Shown here piece by piece: positions 1 through 5,006 of a stretch of 5,006 bases of DNA. The stretch covers positions 1-5,006 of the forward strand of contig JAFZUH010000091.1 in the NCBI GenBank assembly GCA_017618435.1, read 5' to 3'. Within the stretch, counting starts at the first letter, position 1; every line of letters begins with the position of its first letter. Made by a program: the position numbers and the translations under genes. Source of the stretch: Bacteroidales bacterium. GTDB taxonomy: Bacteria; Bacteroidota; Bacteroidia; Bacteroidales; WCHB1-69. The notes under the pieces are model-generated. The model made no database searches, was not told the DNA's origin, and saw only the letters and a program-made list of their open reading frames with translations.

Positions 1-1927
1 CTGCCAAAACAGCAGGAACACTCAAACAAACTACCGTGGCAACGGTGGCTGCCAAAGTTTTGTTCATATATTTTTTTATCAATGCAAAAATGGCATATAC
101 GCCCAAACCTATCCACATGGAAAATGCGTAGAACGAAGCGGCAAACGCATAGTCCCTTTCACGGGGTTGATAAGCATACATATTCAGATAAACACCTATG
201 GCAATACCTGTCATGATGAACAACATCAGCACAACGCCCCAATTTTTTCTGTCTTTCATAAAATGGAACACGCAACCGATAATTCCCAACAAAAGCGGCA
301 AGAAATAATATTTGTTAGCCCCTTTGTTTTTCATGTGTTCGGGCATATCTTGCGGTCCCAAACGTGCCTCATCGATAAAATTGATACCGCTGAGCCACTC
401 ACCGGAACGTTTGTTGCCAAAACCTTGGTCTAAGGTTTGACGACCGACAAAATTCCACATAAAATACCGGCCATACATATACCACATTTGATAATCGAAG
501 AAAAATTTCAGATTTTCGCCGAATGTAGGAATATTGGGTACGGCTTGTCCATTGACATAATTCACATCAGGACCTGTAATGTCCGCCCATATTTTGTATT
601 GTCTGATATTGCCTTCATCTCTGTTGGACCACATACGCGGGAACAATGTGCAATCTTCACCAAAATAAACGGCAATGGAATTTTTGCGTTCGTCAGCAAT
701 AACATATTTCCCTTTGATGGTCAAATTGGGATATTTGTTATTATTGGCTTCGACGAACTTTTCCGCATCCGCTTTTTGATAGAAATGAATTAAATCTCCT
801 GTACTTTCACTTGAAACAACATAGTTTTTCACATAAACAGGCGTTCCGTCTTTGTATTCTTTAACGCGGCTGTTGTAATATTGACCATAAACCAAGGGAT
901 TGGAACCATATTGGTCGCGGTTCAGATACGCCAGCAATGCCACTGCATCTTCAGGATTGTTTTCATCTATCGGAGGATTGGCATTGGAACGGATAGGCAA
1001 CATCAAAAATGTGGAATAGCCTATCAACAAAAACGTAAACGATAATAGAATAAGGTTCAACAATGGTTTTTGTTTTTTGATACTATACCAAGTTCCCCAT
1101 ACCAACAAACCTGCTATAATCAAAAAATAAACAATGGTTCCCACATTAAAACCTGTATTGAAGGTATTGGTGAACAAGCGTTCAAACGAACCCGAATATT
1201 TTACTATCAATGGAATGATACCCCATAGAATAACACCTACCAATGCCACCGAGATAAGCAAAGCATATATCAATCCTTTGGTTGACGGTTTGAATTTACG
1301 AAAATAAACTATCAATCCCATGGCAGGAATGGTTAGCAAATTCAGCAAGTGAACACCGATAGACAAACCGATTACAAAGAAAATAAATATTATCCAACGA
1401 TAGGAATAGTTTTCATCGGCAACGGCGTCCCATTTCAAGATAGCCCAAAATACCAATGCCGTGCAAAACGAAGACATCGCATAAACCTCTCCTTCTACCG
1501 CCGAAAACCAAAACGTATCGGTAAAAGTATAAGCCATAGCCCCGACAAGAGCACTGCCAAACACGGCTACCGCTTTTGCTGTGGTAAACTCTGCATTGTT
1601 TATTGTCGCTAATTTTCTGCCTAACATGGTCAATGCCCAAAACAGAAACAAAATGGTAAAGCCACTGCACAACGCCGACATCGCATTGATACAATAAGCC
1701 ACTTTGGTAACATCTCCATTGGCAAACAAACTAAACAAACGACCTATCAATTGGAATGTGGGTGCTCCGGGAGGGTGCCCTACTTGCAATTTATATGCAG
1801 TGGATATATATTCCCCGCAATCCCAAAAACTTACTGTTGGCTCGGCTGTCATCAAATACACCGCTGAGGCTATGATACAAACAACCCAACCAAGTACATT
1901 GTTAATTGTTTTGTAATACTTTAACAT
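1..1927 (-). CDS. DUF2723 / TMEM260-like multi-spanning membrane protein, probable GT-C O-glycosyltransferase (C-terminus cut by window edge)
   Basis: Reading leftward from ATG at 1927-1925, the frame stays open for 642 codons to the window edge, so the C-terminus is missing; Bacteroidota relatives are usually about 1000 residues or more. The N-terminus is diagnostic of DUF2723: a first hydrophobic helix (about 11-28), then SFWDCGEY (33-40) and GHPPGAP (50-56). Other conserved patches are AVEGEVYA (143-150), GVHLLNL (191-197) and YQPRERDYAF (586-595). About nine hydrophobic helices lie before residue 310, a large non-membrane loop spans about 311-540, and further helices follow. GT-C enzymes carry catalytic acids just after the first helix, so D36 and E39 are the candidates. 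The family includes the human O-mannosyltransferase TMEM260. By inference, this protein transfers sugar from a lipid carrier to exported proteins on the periplasmic face; donor and acceptor are unknown. It starts 24 bases after pheS, so is probably cotranscribed. Family assignment is firm; activity is inferred. Confidence 0.94.
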   Translation of the reverse strand, partial: MLKYYKTINNVLGWVVCIIASAVYLMTAEPTVSFWDCGEYISTAYKLQVGHPPGAPTFQLIGRLFSLFANGDVTKVAYCINAMSALCSGFTILFLFWALTMLGRKLATINNAEFTTAKAVAVFGSALVGAMAYTFTDTFWFSAVEGEVYAMSSFCTALVFWAILKWDAVADENYSYRWIIFIFFVIGLSIGVHLLNLLTIPAMGLIVYFRKFKPSTKGLIYALLISVALVGVILWGIIPLIVKYSGSFERLFTNTFNTGFNVGTIVYFLIIAGLLVWGTWYSIKKQKPLLNLILLSFTFLLIGYSTFLMLPIRSNANPPIDENNPEDAVALLAYLNRDQYGSNPLVYGQYYNSRVKEYKDGTPVYVKNYVVSSESTGDLIHFYQKADAEKFVEANNNKYPNLTIKGKYVIADERKNSIAVYFGEDCTLFPRMWSNRDEGNIRQYKIWADITGPDVNYVNGQAVPNIPTFGENLKFFFDYQMWYMYGRYFMWNFVGRQTLDQGFGNKRSGEWLSGINFIDEARLGPQDMPEHMKNKGANKYYFLPLLLGIIGCVFHFMKDRKNWGVVLMLFIMTGIAIGVYLNMYAYQPRERDYAFAASFYAFSMWIGLGVYAIFALIKKYMNKTLAATVATVVCLSVPAVLA

Positions 1928-1951
1928 ATAATTATTTTTTTAAGTTCAACT
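1928..1951 (-). other. Short pheS to DUF2723 operon junction
   Basis: Only 24 AT-rich bases separate the pheS stop codon from the DUF2723 start. The stretch holds the small palindrome AAGTT-C-AACTT (1942-1952, running into the pheS stop). Its one-base centre cannot form a loop, and on the leftward transcript it is followed by A residues rather than U, so it is not an intrinsic terminator. No Shine-Dalgarno sequence precedes the ATG. Read-through from pheS is the simplest interpretation. Confidence 0.6.
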
Positions 1952-2971
1952 TTAGATGGCTTCAAATTGTTTCAGAAAACGAATATCATTTTCAAAGAAC
2001 AAACGAATATCTTTTGTTTTGTACAATTGTTGCGTAATACGTTCCACACCCAAACCGAAAGCGAAACCGCTATAAACATTGGGGTCAATATTCATATTTT
2101 TCAACACATTGGGGTCTACCATACCGCAACCCAGTATTTCCACCCAACCGGAATATTTGCACAAGTTGCAACCTTTGCCGCCGCAAATATCACAGGAAAT
2201 ATCCATTTCAGCCGATGGCTCCGTAAACGGGAAATAAGACGGACGAAGACGAATGTTGATATGATTGCCGAACATTTCTTTTGCAAAATACAACAATGTT
2301 TGTTTCATATCGGCAAAAGAAACATTTTTGTCTATATACAATCCTTCTATCTGATGAAAAATACAATGGGAACGGGCGGTTACTATCTCATTTCTGAACA
2401 CTCTGCCCGGGCAAATAACCCTAATGGGCGGCTTACTCGCCTCCATTACCCGTACTTGTATAGAAGAAGTGTGTGTCCGCAAAAGCACATCGGGGTCTTT
2501 TTCCACAAAAAAGGTGTCTTGCATATCTCTGGCAGGGTGTTCCGGCGGAAAATTCAATGCACTGAACACATGCCAATCGTCTTCTATCTCGGGGCCTTCG
2601 GCTACCGTAAAACCTATTTTGGAAAATACATCATAGATTTTCTTTGTAACCACAGAAATAGGGTGTCTTGCCCCTATTGCCATACTATTGGCAGGACACG
2701 ACAAGTCCAATTCATCAACCTGTTGGGTATATTTGCTTTCTATCTGTGATTTCAGATTTTCCACTTTGGACAAGACCATATTTTTCAAAATATTGACATT
2801 TTGTCCGAATGTTTTTCTTTCTTCTGCGGGAATATTCCTGATATTGTCAAAAAGAACGGTCAATTCGCCTTTTTTACCCAAATATTTCAATCTGAAACGT
2901 TCCAACTCTTCCATGGAAGACGATGTAAACGCTTCTATTTCTTGTTTGAACTGTTCTAACTTTTCACTCAT
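1952..2971 (-). CDS. pheS: Phenylalanine--tRNA ligase alpha subunit
   Basis: This is the catalytic alpha subunit of cytoplasmic (alpha-beta)2 phenylalanyl-tRNA synthetase, which activates Phe with ATP and charges tRNA-Phe. It is 339 residues, a normal length for the family. The N-terminal coiled-coil arm (about 1-85) contains the conserved RLKYLGKKGELT (27-38). The class II core shows the motif 1 region EGPEIEDDWHVFSALN (125-140), RTHTSSIQ (165-172), motif 2 PGRVFRNE...FHQIEG (188-210) and motif 3 GFAFGLGVERI (302-312). A304 appears to match E. coli Ala294, which shapes the Phe pocket, so ordinary Phe specificity is expected. A Cys cluster C260-x2-C263-x4-C268-x2-C271 sits before WVEILGCGMVDP (276-287); such an insertion is known in Bacteroidota PheS and may bind metal. 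The start shares one base with the stop of the upstream isomerase. pheT, needed for the holoenzyme, does not follow. Confidence 0.98.
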   Translation of the reverse strand: MSEKLEQFKQEIEAFTSSSMEELERFRLKYLGKKGELTVLFDNIRNIPAEERKTFGQNVNILKNMVLSKVENLKSQIESKYTQQVDELDLSCPANSMAIGARHPISVVTKKIYDVFSKIGFTVAEGPEIEDDWHVFSALNFPPEHPARDMQDTFFVEKDPDVLLRTHTSSIQVRVMEASKPPIRVICPGRVFRNEIVTARSHCIFHQIEGLYIDKNVSFADMKQTLLYFAKEMFGNHINIRLRPSYFPFTEPSAEMDISCDICGGKGCNLCKYSGWVEILGCGMVDPNVLKNMNIDPNVYSGFAFGLGVERITQQLYKTKDIRLFFENDIRFLKQFEAI

Positions 2972-2973
2972 TA
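2969..2973 (-). other. TAATG stop/start overlap coupling isomerase to pheS
   Basis: On the minus strand the isomerase TAA (2973-2971) shares its last A with the pheS ATG (2971-2969). This arrangement is typical of translational coupling, where ribosomes finishing the first gene re-initiate on the second. No Shine-Dalgarno sequence is visible just upstream, where the DNA is A-rich, which also fits re-initiation. Coupling itself is inferred. Confidence 0.75.
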
Positions 2974-3588
2974 TTTTTTCACTATTTTCATAGAAATAAT
3001 TCTCACATCTTCCAACGGACGATTATTTCTATCTGTTTTAACTTTTGCAATTTTATCTATCACATCAAGCCCCTCTACGGTTTCGCCAAAAACGGTATAA
3101 GCCCCGTCTAAATGAGGAGTGCCGTTATCGTTTTGCACCAAATAGAATTGAGAACCCGATGATGCTCTTTCAGGATTGACATGGTCGCCCATTCTGGCTG
3201 CCGCCAAAGCACCTTTTTTGTGTTTTATTTGCGGCAAAATTTCAGCAGGAACGGTATAATCTGGACCGCCCATACCTAACATTTGACCTTGTGGAGCGTT
3301 TTTGGAGTCAGGGTCTCCCCCTTGAATCATAAAGTTATAGATAACCCTATGAAACAACAGACTGTCATAATAATGTTCTTGCACCAATTTCACAAAATTA
3401 TCCCGATGTTGAGGGGTTTCGTTGTACAATTTTACTTTAATGTTTCCTTGTGTCGTACTTATTTGCACCAAAATTTCTTTATTCTGCATCTTTTTTTTAT
3501 TTCTTTCTCTCCCGTTTACCGTTGTTGGCACTACTAAAAACATAGCAAAAACAAGCAATATCAAACCCGATTTGGAATATTTTTTCAT
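2971..3588 (-). CDS. Secreted cyclophilin-type peptidyl-prolyl cis-trans isomerase
   Basis: This is a 205-residue cyclophilin that isomerises X-Pro bonds and assists folding, probably in the periplasm. Numbered from the ATG at 3588, a basic start (MKKYSKS), a hydrophobic core (about 8-21) and a VNG end (24-26) form a likely signal peptide or N-terminal anchor. There is no lipobox Cys. The cyclophilin domain runs from about 38 to the end. Against human CypA, catalytic Arg55, Phe60 and Gln63 match R81, F86 and Q89 in FHRVIYNFMIQGGD. GSQFYLV (145-151) and TPHLDGAYTVFG (157-168) follow. The Trp121 position, which matters for cyclosporin binding, is His (H159), and His126 is Tyr (Y164); such changes are common in bacterial cyclophilins. 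A GTG nine bases upstream (3597) would add three residues, but the ATG gives a standard signal-peptide start and has GGAG just before it. The gene probably opens the leftward operon. No specific gene name is assigned because several paralogues are usual in this phylum. Confidence 0.94.
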   Translation of the reverse strand: MKKYSKSGLILLVFAMFLVVPTTVNGRERNKKKMQNKEILVQISTTQGNIKVKLYNETPQHRDNFVKLVQEHYYDSLLFHRVIYNFMIQGGDPDSKNAPQGQMLGMGGPDYTVPAEILPQIKHKKGALAAARMGDHVNPERASSGSQFYLVQNDNGTPHLDGAYTVFGETVEGLDVIDKIAKVKTDRNNRPLEDVRIISMKIVKK

Positions 3589-3591
3589 TTT

Positions 3592-3595
3592 CTCC
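3592..3595 (-). promoter_or_regulatory. GGAG ribosome-binding-like motif supporting the ATG at 3588
   Basis: On the minus strand GGAG lies three bases before the ATG at 3588-3586. It overlaps the codons that would follow the alternative GTG start at 3597, so it favours the ATG. The spacing is shorter than the usual 5-9 bases and Bacteroidota rely little on such motifs, so the support is modest. Confidence 0.35.
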
Positions 3596-3624
3596 ACTTG
3601 TTTATAAAAATAATTCTATTATAA

Positions 3625-3644
3625 AAACGTTTTGTATCAAAATA
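3625..3644 (+). repeat. Direct repeat copy 1 (AAACGTTTT - spacer - TCAAAATA)
   Basis: The sequence reads AAACGTTTT, then GTA, then TCAAAATA. Its left half lies in the 10-base perfect palindrome AAAACGTTTT (3624-3633). It shares the 9-base and 8-base blocks with copy 2, differing only in spacer length (3 against 5). Its position over the candidate -33 region makes it a possible operator. AT-rich composition raises the chance of coincidence. Confidence 0.5.
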
Positions 3645-3657
3645 AAATATAATTTTG
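3631..3657 (+). promoter_or_regulatory. Candidate Bacteroidota sigma-ABfr promoter for the lipoprotein / AsnB-like pair
   Basis: TAATTTTG at 3650-3657 matches the Bacteroidota -7 consensus TAnnTTTG exactly. TTTG at 3631-3634 could be the -33 element, but the centres are about 21 bases apart instead of about 26, so the upstream half is weak. Transcription would start in the low 3660s, leaving a leader of about 70 bases before the lipoprotein ATG. The -33 region falls inside the first copy of the intergenic repeat. Confidence 0.45.
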
Positions 3658-3706
3658 CACTATCTTATTTTATAGGTGCAATATTACAAAAAAAAATTCA
3701 AAAAAG

Positions 3707-3728
3707 AAACGTTTTAGACATCAAAATA
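3707..3728 (+). repeat. Direct repeat copy 2 (AAACGTTTT - spacer - TCAAAATA)
   Basis: The sequence reads AAACGTTTT, then AGACA, then TCAAAATA. It lies 82 bases after copy 1 and ends seven bases before the lipoprotein ATG, so it would be in the transcribed leader if the promoter at 3650-3657 is used. Together with copy 1 it could bind one regulator at two sites across the promoter. This is inference from pattern and position. Confidence 0.5.
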
Positions 3729-3735
3729 TTATTCC

Positions 3736-4098
3736 ATGAAAAGAATTAAATTTATTTCGTTTGCTGTTGCAGTTGTTTTCATCGCTTTTACAAGCATAAG
3801 TTCGTGCAAATCAGCACAAGAATGCAAAGGTGTAGTCATGGTTACCACCACTGACGAAAATGGTGATAAAATCCCTGTTGCCGAATGTCAATTAACAATA
3901 GGCGAACCTACTTTTGCTGAAGACATCTACCGTATAGTTACCACTGATGAAAACGGCCAATACGAAGGTGTTTGGAAACATGATGCCTATCTGAAAGTGG
4001 CAGCAGAGAAAAAAATAAACAATCGTACTGTCAAGGGAACATCTTTCTTAAAACTAAACAGAGGAGAAACAACTGTAATAGAAATTTTGCTTAAATAA
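3736..4098 (+). CDS. Small lipoprotein with a probable carboxypeptidase-regulatory-like (transthyretin-type) beta-sandwich
   Basis: The 120-residue product begins with MKRIKF, a hydrophobic stretch (about 7-18) and the lipobox ISSC with C24 as the predicted lipidated Cys, so it should be a membrane-anchored lipoprotein. The mature part is about 97 residues. It shows a pattern like the carboxypeptidase D regulatory-like or transthyretin-like fold: a first strand (GVVMVTTTDENG, 32-43), a proline turn and cross-strand segment (KIPVAECQLTIG, 45-56), then VTTDENGQYEGVW (68-80), AYLKVAAEKK (84-93) and a final strand after LNRGETTVIEILLK (107-120). These folds often serve as adhesion or accessory modules. 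No catalytic motif is seen and the function is unknown. TTDENG occurs twice. Cys residues remain at 30 and 51, so one disulphide is possible after lipidation of C24. No Shine-Dalgarno sequence precedes the ATG. The AsnB-like gene follows after 37 bases, so the two may be cotranscribed. Confidence 0.85.
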   Translation: MKRIKFISFAVAVVFIAFTSISSCKSAQECKGVVMVTTTDENGDKIPVAECQLTIGEPTFAEDIYRIVTTDENGQYEGVWKHDAYLKVAAEKKINNRTVKGTSFLKLNRGETTVIEILLK

Positions 4099-4113
4099 GC
4101 GATTTTACAGCAA

Positions 4114-4129
4114 GTAAATCCACATTTAC
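4114..4129 (+). repeat. Small inverted repeat just before the AsnB-like start
   Basis: GTAAAT (4114-4119) and ATTTAC (4124-4129) are perfect inverted copies around CCAC, giving a six-pair hairpin mostly of A-U pairs that ends six bases before the ATG at 4136. It lacks a GC-rich stem and a U tract, so it is unlikely to terminate transcription. It could slightly affect initiation or be chance. Confidence 0.3.
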
Positions 4130-4135
4130 ATAAAT

Positions 4136-5006
4136 ATGGATAATTTTGCTTTGATATATTGTTCTGAAAGCAGCAATTTGTGTTTTTCTGCAACAAAAAC
4201 CATTACCTTTGACAATAAAAACATTTGTTTATCTACTAACAGCAAAACACAAATAGCAGAAAACGAATCATGTCTGCTTGTTTTTTACGGAAAAATATTA
4301 TTTCCCGCTGAAATTGTCTCCGCATTGGCCGACAAATACAGTCCCGACAATCAGGCAAACAATATTTTATTATTGTACCAAACCATGCAAAGCAAGGCAT
4401 TTACCTTACTGAAAGGCATTTGGAGTGTGGTAATTTGGGACAAACAAACACATTCAATTATAGCAGCCTGCGACCCCATTGGCAATCAAGCCTTGTATTA
4501 TTTTGTTTCCCCAAAAACATTGGCTATTGCCGCCGCCCCTCAAACCATATACAGCATACTTCCGCAGGCAAGGACATTAGACATTGCATCTATACAGGAT
4601 TATTTGTGCTGGGGCAATATTTCTAATCACAATCAACATTTTTATGCGGACATAGAAAGGCTGCAACCTTCCTACTACCTTACATACCATATAACTGACA
4701 ACACATTTTCAACAAATCAATATTATTCTTTACCCTTTAAGGCTTGTACGGCTCCCTACAACGAATACGAAGAACCCTATTTCGCTGACAAATTACGCCA
4801 GCAAATTATAGACAGTATAAAAGTAGCCTTTGAAAATAAAACTAAAATGGCCATTGGTTTGAGCGGTGGATTGGACAGTTCCAGCATTGCCTGTGTAGCC
4901 CATCGTTTTTGCCCCGATACCCAACTCACTGCATTCACAATGGTAAACAAAGAAGACGGAGGTGAGGCTTTTTGGGCAGAAAAAATAATAAAACAAACAG
5001 GCATAC
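4136..5006 (+). CDS. Asparagine-synthetase-like (AsnB/McjC superfamily) amide-forming enzyme lacking Cys2 (C-terminus cut by window edge)
   Basis: The frame is open from ATG at 4136 to the window edge (290 residues). A stop at 4115-4117 with no start codon in between makes this the first usable start. Residues about 1-205 resemble the class II glutamine amidotransferase domain: GIWSVVIWD (94-102), CDPIGNQALYY (112-122), then IQDYLCWG (153-160) and DIERLQPSYYLTY (172-184). However, the start is MDNFALIY rather than MCGI, so the Cys2 nucleophile is absent, and the usual Arg of R-D-x-x-G is C112. The synthetase domain begins at about 215 and carries the ATP-pyrophosphatase loop SGGLDSSSIA (243-252), which binds ATP to adenylate a carboxylate. 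Family members without Cys2 include lasso-peptide cyclases and beta-lactam synthetases, which close an amide using an amine already on the substrate. This protein may do the same, or take free ammonia or a partner's ammonia. The substrate is unknown. It lies 37 bases after the lipoprotein gene. Confidence 0.9.
   Translation, partial: MDNFALIYCSESSNLCFSATKTITFDNKNICLSTNSKTQIAENESCLLVFYGKILFPAEIVSALADKYSPDNQANNILLLYQTMQSKAFTLLKGIWSVVIWDKQTHSIIAACDPIGNQALYYFVSPKTLAIAAAPQTIYSILPQARTLDIASIQDYLCWGNISNHNQHFYADIERLQPSYYLTYHITDNTFSTNQYYSLPFKACTAPYNEYEEPYFADKLRQQIIDSIKVAFENKTKMAIGLSGGLDSSSIACVAHRFCPDTQLTAFTMVNKEDGGEAFWAEKIIKQTGI

Larger units (their letters stand above)
3589..3735. other. Divergent AT-rich intergenic control region
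   Basis: These 147 bases separate the divergent isomerase and lipoprotein starts, so promoters for both directions should lie here. The stretch contains a good -7 element for the rightward genes and two copies of an AAACGTTT-centred repeat. No exact TAnnTTTG was found on the minus strand. The closest is TATTTTG (3644-3638), one base short in the spacer, so the leftward promoter is unassigned. No open frame or RNA gene is visible. Confidence 0.7.

Noticed and set aside
167..793. Two plus-strand open frames (167-433 and 437-793) opposite the DUF2723 gene
   Set aside because: The minus-strand frame is continuous and carries family motifs across the whole stretch; the plus-strand products show no domain, signal or plausible initiation context.
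1413..1694. A 93-codon minus-strand open frame overlapping the DUF2723 gene in another frame
   Set aside because: The DUF2723 frame is intact through the same bases with AVEGEVYA and GVHLLNL, so this is an out-of-frame shadow and not a frameshifted piece.
1967..2749. A 260-codon open frame on the plus strand, antisense to pheS
   Set aside because: It lies wholly inside a certain pheS gene on the other strand. Its translation has no recognisable domain and irregular composition, consistent with an open frame arising by chance opposite a conserved gene.
3661..3705. A-rich tract in the intergenic region as a terminator or small RNA
   Set aside because: The run of A residues has no stable hairpin before it on either strand and it lies between divergent starts, where curved or promoter-associated AT-rich DNA is the simpler explanation.
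4114..4129. Intrinsic terminator after the lipoprotein gene
   Set aside because: The six-pair stem is mostly A-U and is followed by ATAAATATGG and not a U tract, so it does not meet the terminator pattern.
4099..4135. A lasso-precursor gene between the lipoprotein and the AsnB-like gene
   Set aside because: The gap is only 37 bases and contains a stop in the AsnB-like frame, so there is no room for a precursor of normal length. Any precursor must lie outside the window.
4141..4148. TAATTTTG, an exact -7 element, inside the first codons of the AsnB-like gene
   Set aside because: Transcription from it would begin after the only upstream ATG, and the next in-frame ATG is about 80 residues into the N-terminal domain. 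No -33 TTTG is present. It is the codon run Asp-Asn-Phe-Ala in AT-rich DNA.

Overview
The window looks like ordinary chromosomal DNA from a member of the Bacteroidota, probably Bacteroidales. The DNA is AT-rich. Start codons mostly lack Shine-Dalgarno sequences, and one exact copy of the phylum's -7 promoter element (TAnnTTTG) lies upstream of a gene. There is a large DUF2723/TMEM260-like membrane protein of the type this phylum carries. PheS has the Bacteroidota-like motif 2 and a CxxC-x4-CxxC insertion. Genus-level placement is not possible from this sequence alone.

Layout. There are five genes in two divergent groups around a 147-base AT-rich intergenic region (3589-3735). The leftward group, in transcription order, is a secreted cyclophilin-type peptidyl-prolyl isomerase (3588-2971), pheS (2971-1952, sharing one base with the isomerase stop codon) and, 24 bases on, a DUF2723 GT-C-type glycosyltransferase that runs off the left edge (1927-1, 642 residues visible). 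The rightward group is a 120-residue lipoprotein (3736-4098) and, 37 bases on, an asparagine-synthetase-like protein that runs off the right edge (4136-5006, 290 residues visible). No RNA genes, insertion sequences, CRISPR arrays or clear intrinsic terminators were seen, and no gene-free stretch exceeds 300 bases.

How the genes relate. The leftward group looks like one transcript joining a translation enzyme (PheS) to two envelope functions (periplasmic folding and probable extracytoplasmic O-glycosylation). pheT does not follow pheS. The rightward pair is the least ordinary part. The AsnB-like protein keeps the ATP-pyrophosphatase signature SGGLDS but lacks the Cys2 nucleophile of the glutamine amidotransferase domain, and the conserved Arg of the R-D-x-x-G motif is Cys. 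These features are expected in AsnB relatives that form amide or lactam bonds without glutamine hydrolysis, such as lasso-peptide cyclases of the McjC type and beta-lactam synthetases. No precursor peptide, RRE protein or leader peptidase is visible, so whether a biosynthetic cluster continues to the right is open. The intergenic region holds a near-identical direct repeat centred on the palindrome AAACGTTT, one copy touching the candidate promoter, which is a plausible operator pair.
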